15,076 nt of DNA, taken from the NCBI GenBank assembly GCA_964517495.1, contig CAZFER010000107.1:1-15076 (forward strand). Reading direction: 5' to 3'. Shown here one piece after another: positions 1 through 5,125 of the stretch (position 1 is the stretch's first letter; the number at the start of each line of letters is the position of its first letter). The stretch comes from CAZFER01 sp964517495. GTDB taxonomy: Bacteria; Hinthialibacterota; Hinthialibacteria; Hinthialibacterales; Hinthialibacteraceae. The notes under the pieces are model-generated. The model was given only the letters and a program-made list of their open reading frames with translations, had not been told where the DNA came from and did no database searches. Position numbers and translations under genes: made by a program.

Positions 1-174
1 CTAAATGGTCCTCAATGCTCTCACATTGAGGAGGGTATAATCCTTTTTAAACGTAATGCACCCGGTAATCTGATTAACGTTAATCATTTCGAGAAGCACG
101 GGCGATCTTTCGATCGCGGAGGCACGGTGTACTTCTCTACTAATAGAGAGGGATCAGAAAATTTGGGGGATTAA
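1..174 (+). CDS. 3' end of an unidentified protein gene (5' truncated by window edge)
   Basis: Frame 1 is open from the first base to a TAA at 172-174 and gives a 57-residue C-terminal tail. The visible end reads like a folded beta-rich protein, with a segment GGTVYFSTNREGSENLGD that resembles the (I/V)YFSSNR-G motif of PD40/WD40-like beta-propeller blades. That resemblance is short and tentative. The codons look ordinary, and the several hairpins seen in this DNA are explained by coding constraint. No function is assigned. The gene starts upstream of the window and is separated from the next gene by a repeat-rich gap. Confidence 0.6.
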   Translation, partial: LNGPQCSHIEEGIILFKRNAPGNLINVNHFEKHGRSFDRGGTVYFSTNREGSENLGD

Positions 175-252
175 AAGCGCATTGTTTTATTGTGGTAGTG
201 CGTAAGTGTATTGATATGAAGGGATTAAAATTTTTTTGTTTTTTTCTGAATC

Positions 253-288
253 AGGATGGCCAGGATGTTAAGGATGAACAGGATTTTT
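253..288 (+). repeat. 9-bp periodic AGGAT repeat, four units
   Basis: Four consecutive 9-bp units all begin AGGAT: AGGATGGCC, AGGATGTTA, AGGATGAAC and AGGATTTTT. The period is exact while the last three or four bases of each unit vary. If translated it gives a Gln-Asp-x triplet pattern, but nothing suggests it is expressed. Similar CAGGAT-type arrays are known to me as dispersed intergenic repeats that generate spurious protein predictions in several phyla. That link is from memory. Confidence 0.75.
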
Positions 289-340
289 TTTGGTGCGTTG
301 ACGATTGGTTAGAAGGAGAAGTTGGGGTGGCGGGTGTGAC

Positions 341-362
341 GAGCGGGCAGGGATGCCCGCTC
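341..362. repeat. Perfect 9-bp inverted repeat (GC-rich hairpin)
   Basis: GAGCGGGCA and TGCCCGCTC flank a GGGA loop and form a perfect 9-bp stem. No T-run follows on either strand within a few bases, so an intrinsic terminator is unlikely. A small mobile palindromic repeat fits better, given the other palindromes nearby. Confidence 0.7.
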
Positions 363-366
363 CCCG

Positions 367-400
367 TGGTGGGTCGCGCTGTTTGACCTCCCAGGGTACC
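367..400 (+). repeat. Degenerate copy of the GGTGGGTC palindromic element
   Basis: The 10-mer TGGTGGGTCG at 367-376 is identical to the start of the element at 459-490. The downstream half has diverged, although a GGTC/GACC pairing remains. It is best read as a decayed member of the same repeat family. Confidence 0.4.
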
Positions 401-458
401 CAAGGCGTGTGGTGGGGCGGTTGTATCGATCCACTGGGATTATGATATGGGTTTTTAA

Positions 459-490
459 TGGTGGGTCGGAAAGGCGTGATCCACCCTACC
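459..490 (+). repeat. GGTGGGTC palindromic dispersed repeat, copy 1
   Basis: GGTGGGTC (460-467) pairs with GATCCACC (478-485) through eight positions, one of them G-T, around a 10-base loop. A diverged copy lies at 5894-5924 and a decayed one at 367. Three copies in 15 kb, all in gaps between genes, point to a dispersed palindromic repeat family rather than a local regulatory site. Confidence 0.6.
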
Positions 491-608
491 GGGCTTAATA
501 GCGTATTAGGGTATGACTCAAGGGTAAAGAACGGCGTTTTATCCTTGGCACCCGCGCAGGAGTTTATGAAGAAACTACAATCAAAGAGTCAGACCTTCGC
601 GATTAGCC

Positions 609-632
609 GTCAACTGGAAGTTATTGTTAAAC
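609..632 (-). other. Half attC site (R'' and L'' arm) of cassette C; opposite arm not recognised
   Basis: On the plus strand this reads GTCAACTG-G-AAGTTA-TT-GTTAAAC. It has the same architecture as the corresponding arm of the attC at 2126-2196 (GTCGGCTG-G-AGCGCC-TT-GTTGGGC) and of the one at 1348-1405. The 7-mer GTTAAAC is exactly the box predicted from the start of cassette C. No pairing arm or second RYYYAAC box could be found within about 150 bp on the low-coordinate side. The site is probably truncated or eroded, and this is where the array loses its structure. Confidence 0.65.
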
Positions 633-639
633 CGGGATA

Positions 640-671
640 TTGACAAGTCCATATTCATGAACCATAATGGT
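640..671 (+). promoter_or_regulatory. Promoter and operator-like palindrome of the antitoxin-vapC pair at 704-1353
   Basis: TTGACA (640-645) and CATAAT (663-668) are separated by 17 bp, a near-consensus sigma70 promoter. ACCATAATGGT (661-671) is a perfect odd-centred palindrome covering the -10 box. Ribbon-helix-helix antitoxins of VapBC/FitAB operons usually repress their own promoter by binding such palindromes, so autoregulation is inferred. Having its own promoter lets this pair be expressed although it points against the cassette array. Confidence 0.7.
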
Positions 672-703
672 ATCAATTCGCAACCAATCACATGGAGGTC
701 TCA

Positions 704-946
704 ATGCCTGCAATTACAGTAAAGAACATTCCTGATGCTCTATATGAAAATTTAAAGTTTGCTGCTCAAGTAAATCATAGAAGTATCAATTCTGAAATCA
801 TTGCCTGCCTTGAAAAAGAACTCATGATTGAGAAGGTTTCAACCAAGCAAAGAATCGAAAATGCCCGTCACCTGAGGACTAAATTTAAGCGGGAATCCAT
901 CCATGCTAATGATATTGAATCTCTGATAAACGAAGGGCGGCCATGA
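704..946 (+). CDS. Ribbon-helix-helix antitoxin of a VapBC/FitAB-type pair
   Basis: The product is an 80-residue Arc/FitA-like antitoxin. It opens with the ribbon strand PAITVKNIPDALYENLK, followed by the RSINSEIIACLEKEL helix-turn-helix that forms the DNA-binding dimer. The C-terminal half is expected to bind and block the toxin. ATG at 704 is chosen over the in-frame ATG at 692, because GGAGG at 694-698 lies 5 nt upstream of 704 and overlaps the 692 codon. The stop overlaps the toxin start (ATGA, 943-946), which couples translation. The gene sits inside an integron cassette in the orientation opposite to the array and has its own promoter. Family assignment is secure, and the exact antitoxin subfamily (FitA against generic VapB) is not. 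Confidence 0.85.
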   Translation: MPAITVKNIPDALYENLKFAAQVNHRSINSEIIACLEKELMIEKVSTKQRIENARHLRTKFKRESIHANDIESLINEGRP

Positions 947-1353
947 TTGTTGTTGATACAAATATTATCAGTTATTTATATCTCCCCACAGACTATTCAA
1001 ATTTAGTTGAGCAGCTATTGGATATAGAACCAAAATGGGCTGCTCCTGTTCTATGGAAAAGTGAATTTAGGAATGTCTTATCAGGCTGTATCCGAAAAGG
1101 ACTCTTGGATTTCGATTCAGCTATTGCCATAATGCAAGAAACTGAAGATATATTAGCAAATCAGGAATATCAAATTTCCTCATTGCAGGTTTTAAGATTA
1201 GTTTCTGAATCCTATTGCTCCGCCTATGACTGCGAATTTGTTGCTTTAGCTGAGCAGTTAGATATAAGTTTAGTCACTCAGGATAAAAAAATCCTTCGTA
1301 ATTTCCCGCACGTTGCTTATTCCCTTGAATCATTCCTGCAGTCAGAGGTTTAA
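943..1353 (+). CDS. vapC: VapC-type PIN-domain toxin
   Basis: This 136-residue PIN-domain protein would act as a Mg2+-dependent ribonuclease, as in VapC toxins that cut tRNA or rRNA. The acidic residues expected of the active site are visible: D5 in VVDTN, E41 in WKSEF, D96 in YDCEF and D114 in VTQDKK. It starts inside the antitoxin stop and depends on that gene for translation and neutralisation. The TAA stop (1351-1353) lies inside the attC R' box GTTTAAC (1348-1354, plus-strand reading), so the last codon is built from the cassette boundary itself. The frame is intact. RNA target unknown. Confidence 0.88.
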   Translation: MIVVDTNIISYLYLPTDYSNLVEQLLDIEPKWAAPVLWKSEFRNVLSGCIRKGLLDFDSAIAIMQETEDILANQEYQISSLQVLRLVSESYCSAYDCEFVALAEQLDISLVTQDKKILRNFPHVAYSLESFLQSEV

Positions 1354-1405
1354 CGTGCGCTTGAGCCGTGAGGTACTCCGAATCGGCTCGAAGTGCTTGT
1401 TAGCT
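1348..1405 (-). other. attC recombination site of cassette B
   Basis: The site is 58 bp. In the minus-strand reading it is R'' AGCTAAC (1405-1399), AA spacer, GCACTT, an extra C (1390), GAGCCG, a 15-base variable loop, CGGCTC, AAGCGC, AC spacer, and R' GTTAAAC (1354-1348). On the plus strand, which is the recombining bottom strand for this orientation, the outer stem pairs fully with one G-T, and G1390 is the unpaired extrahelical base. R'' deviates from RYYYAAC at one position, but it exactly complements the start of its own cassette. It lies 8 bp past the vapC stop at 1414. Confidence 0.85.
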
Positions 1406-1413
1406 GGAGTTCT

Positions 1414-1803
1414 CTATTTTGGCTTGGCCGGTTTGAACTTCTTGCATTCCATCGTCGGGATGAACTTGTAGTGTTTATCGTTCGCCGTCAGCAGCACTTC
1501 GCCATTTTGCACAACCGTCGCGGCAATCAAGGCATCAGCCAGTTTCATTGAGTGGCTCAGCGCGTATTCCTGCACGTAGAACATCGCTCGTGACGATGCT
1601 TCTCTGCTGATTTGCAGGATTTCTACGTTCCATTTCTGTATCTGTTTCTGGAACGCTCGGATCTCTTCCTTGTTCCTCATTCCTTGTACGAGTTCCATAT
1701 ACGAGATCACGGATACCGAGAACGGGATTGCTTCCTCGACCGCCTTCCGTGCTCCTTCGTTTCCTCTCAAGTACCAGATCAGCACGTCCGTATCGATGAT
1801 CAA
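1414..1803 (-). CDS. vapC: VapC-type PIN-domain toxin of the Phd/YefM-VapC pair
   Basis: This is a 129-residue PIN-domain toxin opening IIDTDVLIWYLRG, the usual VapC N-terminus. Predicted metal ligands are D4, E37 (SYMELVQG), D90 (KLADALIAAT) and D109 in TANDKHYKFI, the conserved C-terminal TANxKHF-like motif. The start is TTG at 1803, because no ATG or GTG occurs in frame upstream before the family N-terminus. Its TTGA overlaps the antitoxin TGA by 4 bp, with an AGGG ribosome site about 10 nt upstream. A rare start plus overlap would keep toxin output below antitoxin output. It is the distal gene of cassette B, ending 8 bp before its attC. The frame is intact. Confidence 0.88.
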   Translation of the reverse strand: MIIDTDVLIWYLRGNEGARKAVEEAIPFSVSVISYMELVQGMRNKEEIRAFQKQIQKWNVEILQISREASSRAMFYVQEYALSHSMKLADALIAATVVQNGEVLLTANDKHYKFIPTMECKKFKPAKPK

Positions 1804-2036
1804 AACTGCCGCCCTTTTCTGATGTCTCTCACTTCCTCTTCTACTGTTCTACTGTCTGCTCGGTCTTTCCACATACCAAATATGGACTCATTGGAAGCCT
1901 CTGAGGGCGAAGAATTGTAGGGGATGATCCTCGCCAGAGGCTTTCCTCGATAGGTCACCGTAACCTCCAGTCCGACGGTGACTTGGTCGATTATCTTGCC
2001 AGGCTGTATCCGAAGTTCTTTCGTGGTTACTTCCAC
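1800..2036 (-). CDS. Phd/YefM-family antitoxin
   Basis: The product is a 78-residue Phd/YefM-fold antitoxin: VTTKELRIQPGKIIDQVTVG forms the DNA-binding N-terminal part, followed by the typical strand VTVTYRGKPLARIIPY. The charged tail (about residue 50 on) should wrap the VapC toxin. GTG at 2036 is preferred because AAGGAG lies 7-8 nt upstream. An upstream GTG at 2063 would add nine residues, but it lies within the operator palindrome and has no ribosome site. It is the first gene of cassette B and overlaps vapC by 4 bp. An operator with the TGTACA core used by YefM/Phd repressors is directly upstream. Confidence 0.85.
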   Translation of the reverse strand: MEVTTKELRIQPGKIIDQVTVGLEVTVTYRGKPLARIIPYNSSPSEASNESIFGMWKDRADSRTVEEEVRDIRKGRQF

Positions 2037-2055
2037 AGGATCACTCCTTCCATTA

Positions 2056-2077
2056 GTATACACTTCATAGTGTACAC
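2056..2077 (-). promoter_or_regulatory. Operator palindrome with TGTACA core, overlapping the -10 of the phd-vapC promoter
   Basis: GTATACACT (2056-2064) and AGTGTACAC (2069-2077) form an inverted repeat matching at 8 of 9 positions around TCAT. The second arm contains GTGTACAC, and TGTACA is the core recognised by YefM/Phd-type autorepressors. On the minus strand TATACT (2060-2055) is a good -10 box inside this element. The -35 is weak (CTTAAG, 17 bp upstream). Autoregulation by the antitoxin is inferred. Confidence 0.65.
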
Positions 2078-2125
2078 CTTAAGACAGCCAGGTTCAACCA
2101 TCCTTCCTTCCCGGCGAAGGCGTCC

Positions 2126-2196
2126 AGCTAACGTCCAAGCTCAGCCGACGCGAAACCGCGCAGCGGTGAGCGGTCGGCTGGAGCGCCTTGTTGGGC
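2126..2196 (-). other. attC recombination site of cassette A
   Basis: The site is 71 bp. In the minus-strand reading: R'' GCCCAAC (2196-2190), AA, GGCGCT, an extra C (2181), CAGCCGAC, a 23-base variable centre with its own GC-rich folding, GTCGGCTG (2149-2142), then AGCTTGG, AC, and R' GTTAGCT (2132-2126). The 8-bp inner stem is perfect, and the unpaired base on the bottom (plus) strand is G2181. R'' matches RYYYAAC fully and complements the cassette A start GTTGGGC at 3328-3322. The stop of the gene at 2199 lies 2 bp before R'', the tight packing typical of cassettes. Confidence 0.92.
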
Positions 2197-2198
2197 GC

Positions 2199-3301
2199 TC
2201 ACTGCACGTTTACCTTTAATGAAGCACGAAGCCGTGGTTGCACGACCTCAAGAGCCAAGTCCAGTATTTGTTGAATATTGCTGCGACTGTAATTTGTCCC
2301 CATCCACCACCCCGGCACAACTTCCACAGAATGTTCTTCGGCCAAATCTGAGCGGCCCGGATATAGTTCCATTTTATCTTTGGCAATATATCGACGCTTT
2401 TTTCCATGTTTTCTCGACGCGAAACGCTCAAGAAATCCTGAGTCATCATTCGCTATGAGTTGAAACACTTTTACCATTACATCACGGGCAGATCCTGCCT
2501 GGTACGTTTTCCCCTCAAACACAAAAGAAAAACTATCTACTGTTCTAGTTCTTGGTGCTTTTGAAGGTGTTTTCGGTGTAGCGACATTGGATGGCGCTTT
2601 TGTCAGTGCCACAGATGCTGGATGAATAACTGGGCCATTTTTCAAGCTGCGCGCCAAGAATCTACTACAGACATCTAGGTCAGGTTTATACCCGCATAGG
2701 TCTTCTGCCTTCTCCGCAAGAAGCTCCAGAAGTAAAGAATCAGGTTCTTCAAGCAAGGCGCTCCACGCCTTTGGTAGTACGGTCTCTATTTCTCTATCAC
2801 GCGCTACATTCTGGTAATCTGCGCGTGCCGATTTCAGCGCCTCACCGGAGCACACTCTTTCATAACTCAAATACTTTTCTAACCGCTTTACAGCTTCTTC
2901 AATTTCTCGTTCAAGAAGATCGAGCTTATAAACCCTCCTTTCTTCATAACGCCCCTGCTCGCCAGGAAGATAAAAACTCCATTCTTGGCCATCAGTTAGA
3001 ATGGCCATTGGAACACCAAGATGGAAAGCATATTCGAATAGCTGCCGGTCTGCGCCATCCGAAAGGCCAACTTTCTTTACTTCCACAAAAACTGATGGTC
3101 GGTTAGCAGGGTGACACAATGCATAGTCAACACGGCGCCCTTCAAGCGAATACTCAGGCACAACAACGCTTGTATCAAAAACCGGCCAACCAAGCTCATG
3201 TAATGCTGAAGAAGAATGCCTTGCGATACAACCGCCTCTGAGGTGTATTCCCCTCGGCGTAGCCGATCTCGAACTTGCTCTATGTGGTTTTCTATTGCCA
3301 C
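2199..3301 (-). pseudogene. Type I restriction HsdR-N-like PD-(D/E)XK protein gene, frameshifted near 3205-3215
   Basis: Two frames on the minus strand together give one protein. From GTG at 3301 the first reads AIENHIEQVRDRLRRGEYTSEAVVSQGILLQ and then diverges. The second, entered near 3205, reads LHELGWPVFDTSVVVPEYS and runs to the TGA at 2201-2199. Counting from P at 3158, the nuclease-like core is VDYAL (D12) and VFVEVKK (E27, K29), a PD-(D/E)XK arrangement, followed by QLFEYAFHLGVPMAILTDG, as in HsdR N-terminal and COG4748-type proteins. The C-terminal part, with GWWMGTNYSRSNIQQIL, is a separate small domain. One missing base in the CTTCTTC stretch restores a frame of about 367 residues. 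There is no helicase part, so this was a stand-alone nuclease-like cassette protein. A TGAGG ribosome site precedes 3301. A sequencing error is possible. Confidence 0.75.
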
Positions 3302-3321
3302 TGCATTCCTCACTTTATTAC

Positions 3322-3328
3322 GCCCAAC
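3322..3328 (-). other. First recombination boundary (attI-like or secondary-site junction) of the cassette array
   Basis: On the minus strand this is GTTGGGC, a perfect GTTRRRY core, and it equals the predicted start of cassette A. No paired arm or second box is seen on the promoter-proximal side, which is AT-rich. It is therefore not a normal attC. It could be an attI remnant or a secondary integration site. Confidence 0.65.
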
Positions 3329-3349
3329 AATTTATTCAATGATTTTCGT

Positions 3350-3378
3350 ATTTTATGGCATATTATTTTGATTGTCAA
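3350..3378 (-). promoter_or_regulatory. Strong sigma70-like promoter reading into the cassette array (Pc-like)
   Basis: On the minus strand TTGACA (3378-3373) and TAAAAT (3355-3350) are separated by exactly 17 bp. Transcription would start about 7 nt on, just outside the cassette boundary at 3328. It would pass through cassette A and B genes in their coding sense, but antisense to the pair in cassette C. Position and direction are those of an integron Pc promoter. Confidence 0.75.
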
Positions 3379-3610
3379 GAAAAATCGTACAAATTCAAGA
3401 AATTTCCAGCCGTTGTTTATCACAAATAGGTTTTAAGACAGAAGACTTTTGTTTATGATAAAATTAGTTAAGAACTTGATGTTGATCTTGGATTTTATTT
3501 CCAGGATTTTCAAATTGTCACATTTCATCTTTAAGTTTAAAAAAACGTCCTTGCCATATACGACAATGCTCCTGGACATATACTGAAACAGTTACTGGAG
3601 GCTTTTCGAA
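3379..3610 (+). promoter_or_regulatory. AT-rich upstream region of the XRE gene, with a possible promoter at 3515-3543
   Basis: No gene is visible here, and in particular no HigB/RelE-like toxin frame precedes the HigA-like gene. TTGTCA (3515-3520), a 17-bp spacer and TAAAAA (3538-3543) form a moderate promoter. The heptamer CATATAC occurs at 3555-3561 and again at 3577-3583, 22 bp apart (two helical turns), a plausible pair of operator half-sites for the encoded regulator. GGAGG at 3597-3601 is the ribosome site. Confidence 0.45.
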
Positions 3611-3934
3611 ATGGATAAAAAGTTTACTGGAAAAGAGTTAGCCAAGTTTGAAGCTGAGCGGGATGTATGGCAGGAAGTACTCGAGGGTGTACAAGAGATC
3701 AAATCTGGTGGAGGAAAGCGGAAGAAGGTGGAATTGGAGTCCCAAGCGGTTCGTGCCCGCCGTAAGAGTGGTCTTTCTCAAGCAGAATTTGCGACAGTTC
3801 TTGGTGTCTCGAAACGTACCGTGGAGCAGTGGGAACAAGGCCGGCGCAGGGCTTCCGGTGCGGCGCAGACACTCCTGAAAATAGCGGAGCTTCATCCAGA
3901 GATGTTACATGATGTCGTGCAAAAAAACTGCTGA
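3611..3934 (+). CDS. XRE-family regulator, HigA/NadS-like orphan antitoxin
   Basis: This 107-residue protein has a charged N-terminal helix (about 1-35), then a helix-turn-helix at about 46-85. The recognition region is SQAEFATVLGVSKRTVEQWE, followed by GRRRASGAAQTLLKIAELHP, which is characteristic of HigA-2/NadS/YgiT-type antitoxin repressors. These proteins repress their own promoter and neutralise HigB/RelE-fold mRNA interferases encoded just upstream. Here the 280 bp upstream carry no toxin-like frame, and downstream there is only a gap and an unrelated hydrolase. It is either an orphan antitoxin or a solitary regulator. The start is supported by GGAGG nine bases upstream. It lies outside the cassette array and is divergent from its promoter. 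Confidence 0.8.
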   Translation: MDKKFTGKELAKFEAERDVWQEVLEGVQEIKSGGGKRKKVELESQAVRARRKSGLSQAEFATVLGVSKRTVEQWEQGRRRASGAAQTLLKIAELHPEMLHDVVQKNC

Positions 3935-4173
3935 CAACCTGAGGGGATGAAAGCGATGATCCGCACTTACCCTGATCGAATCACACTGATGCAAACATTA
4001 TAAATTTTATCAATTTACTCATCTCCCCTAGTCTTTGCCCCATTTTATATGAAAATATAGGTATTAAAACTTCATTACACCATTGCTCGACAACTTGCCT
4101 TAAGAAGAAGCATGAAGGATCAACATATACTTTTCGAAGTTGCAGTGATGTTAGTACTTTCAGGAGGTATACT

Positions 4174-5082
4174 ATGTCAGAGAATTTAGATCAAAATACC
4201 ATAACTCATCATCCCATACCGCAAGAAGCATTTGATTGGTATGACGAATACGCGCATGGCATTATAGACCGCCGGACGTTTTTGGATCGCCTGGCTTTGC
4301 TTTCAGCAGCGGGATTCAGCATGAGTGTGCTTTTGTCTGCATTAACTCCAGATTATGCCAAAGCGGAGCAGGTGTCATTTAATGATCCGGACATCAAAGC
4401 CACCTATGAAAAGTTTGACTCACCAAAAGGGCATGGTGAGGGGCGTGGATATTTAGTTGTTCCCAGTTCGCTTGAAGGCAAGGCTCCAACCGTTTTGGTG
4501 GTGCATGAAAACCGTGGGCTGAATCCCTATATCAAAGATGTCGCCCGCCGTTTAGCCAAAGCTGGTTTCATTGCCTTTGCTCCGGATGCGCTACATCCAT
4601 TGGGTGGATATCCCGGTAATGATGATGAAGGCCGAAGTATGCAACGTTCGATGGACCGGGGAAAGATCGAACAGGATTTTATAGCGGCGGCCAAATTTAT
4701 CAAAGCCCATGAGTCAGGTAATGGAAAATTGGGGGCTGTCGGTTTTTGTTTTGGTGGTTATATTGTGAATATGCTGGCAGCAACCTTGGGCGATGAATTG
4801 GATGCAGGTGTTCCATTTTATGGTACACCTGCCGCCGAGGAGATTCGTAAGAACATAACCGCTGCCATGTTGATTCAACTGGCTGAATTGGATAGAAGAA
4901 TAAACGGATCGTGGCCGGAATATGAAAAAGATTTGAAAGCGAAAAATGTCGAGTATACCATGCACATGTATGAAGATTGCAATCATGGATTCCATAATGA
5001 TTCGACTGGACGGTACAATGAGGAGATGGCTGAACTGGCTTGGAAGCGTACGATTGAGCATTTTAATAAGCATCTGAGGTGA
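4174..5082 (+). CDS. Dienelactone hydrolase family protein (YghX-like) with twin-arginine-like leader
   Basis: This is a 302-residue alpha/beta hydrolase. Residues 30-57 hold IDRRTFLDRLALLSAAGFS plus a hydrophobic run, which resembles a twin-arginine signal placed after a 30-residue N-terminal extension. The hydrolase domain spans about 75-302. E112 lies in HENRG, the nucleophile C192 in GFCFGG, D240 in AELD and H271 in CNHGFH, which completes the Cys-Asp-His triad of dienelactone hydrolases. Members open cyclic ester bonds, but the substrate is not deducible here. The sequence layout is closest to YghX-type proteins. AGGAGG (4162-4167) lies 6-7 bp upstream of the ATG. It appears monocistronic, and no clear promoter was found in 3935-4173. 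Cytoplasmic or exported location is uncertain, because no clear cleavage site follows beyond the Ala-rich stretch near residue 62. Confidence 0.87.
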   Translation: MSENLDQNTITHHPIPQEAFDWYDEYAHGIIDRRTFLDRLALLSAAGFSMSVLLSALTPDYAKAEQVSFNDPDIKATYEKFDSPKGHGEGRGYLVVPSSLEGKAPTVLVVHENRGLNPYIKDVARRLAKAGFIAFAPDALHPLGGYPGNDDEGRSMQRSMDRGKIEQDFIAAAKFIKAHESGNGKLGAVGFCFGGYIVNMLAATLGDELDAGVPFYGTPAAEEIRKNITAAMLIQLAELDRRINGSWPEYEKDLKAKNVEYTMHMYEDCNHGFHNDSTGRYNEEMAELAWKRTIEHFNKHLR

Positions 5083-5125
5083 GTTACGCTGGATAAATCA
5101 GGAGTATTGATCAATTTTCAGCCAA

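Larger units (their letters stand above)
175..608. other. Non-coding, repeat-rich gap between the truncated gene and the cassette array
   Basis: No open frame here has a credible start, ribosome site and protein-like composition. Short frames at 192-386 and 458-643 run through the repeats and into the half attC site and are probably chance. The interval holds a 9-bp periodic repeat (253-288), a perfect 9-bp hairpin (341-362), and two related GGTGGGTC palindromic elements (367 onward and 459-490). It looks like an accumulation site for small dispersed repeats on the distal side of the cassette array. Confidence 0.6.
609..3328 (-). mobile_element. Integron gene-cassette array without an integrase (CALIN), three cassettes, read on the minus strand
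   Basis: Four recombination boundaries can be placed: GTTGGGC (3328-3322 on minus), GTTAGCT (2132-2126), GTTAAAC (1354-1348), and the R'' of a half attC (632-626). For each cassette the first bases (TTGGGC, TTAGCT, TTAAAC) are exactly complementary to the R'' box of its own attC (GCCCAAC, AGCTAAC, GTTTAAC), the signature expected of excised-circle cassettes. The extrahelical base of each attC stem sets the reading direction to minus. Cassette A (about 1196 bp) carries a broken HsdR-N-like gene, B (about 778 bp) carries phd-vapC, and C (at least 745 bp) carries an inverted antitoxin-vapC pair. No intI is present in the window, so this fits a CALIN, a term for attC clusters lacking the integrase. 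Confidence 0.82.

Noticed and set aside
131..155. CTACTAATAGAGAGGG, resembling the 3' end of 23S rRNA
   Set aside because: The preceding conserved rRNA helices are absent and the region is coding in frame 1.
11..160. Several hairpins, including CTCAATG/CATTGAG (11-30), the palindrome TGATTAACGTTAATCA (71-86) and GCGATC/GATCGC, considered as a structured RNA or a distal attC arm
   Set aside because: The whole stretch is an uninterrupted reading frame ending at 174 with protein-like content, and the attC half site is more than 500 bp away.
341..362. GC hairpin considered as an intrinsic terminator for the gene ending at 174
   Set aside because: It is about 170 bp past the stop and lacks a T-run; a dispersed repeat is more likely.
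458..643. 61-codon open frame on plus
   Set aside because: It starts in a palindromic repeat, ends through the half attC site, has no ribosome site and no recognisable protein features.
3329..3610. Search for an integron integrase or HigB toxin next to the array and the XRE gene
   Set aside because: The interval is AT-rich with stops in all frames and no integrase or RelE-fold motifs; only promoters are visible.
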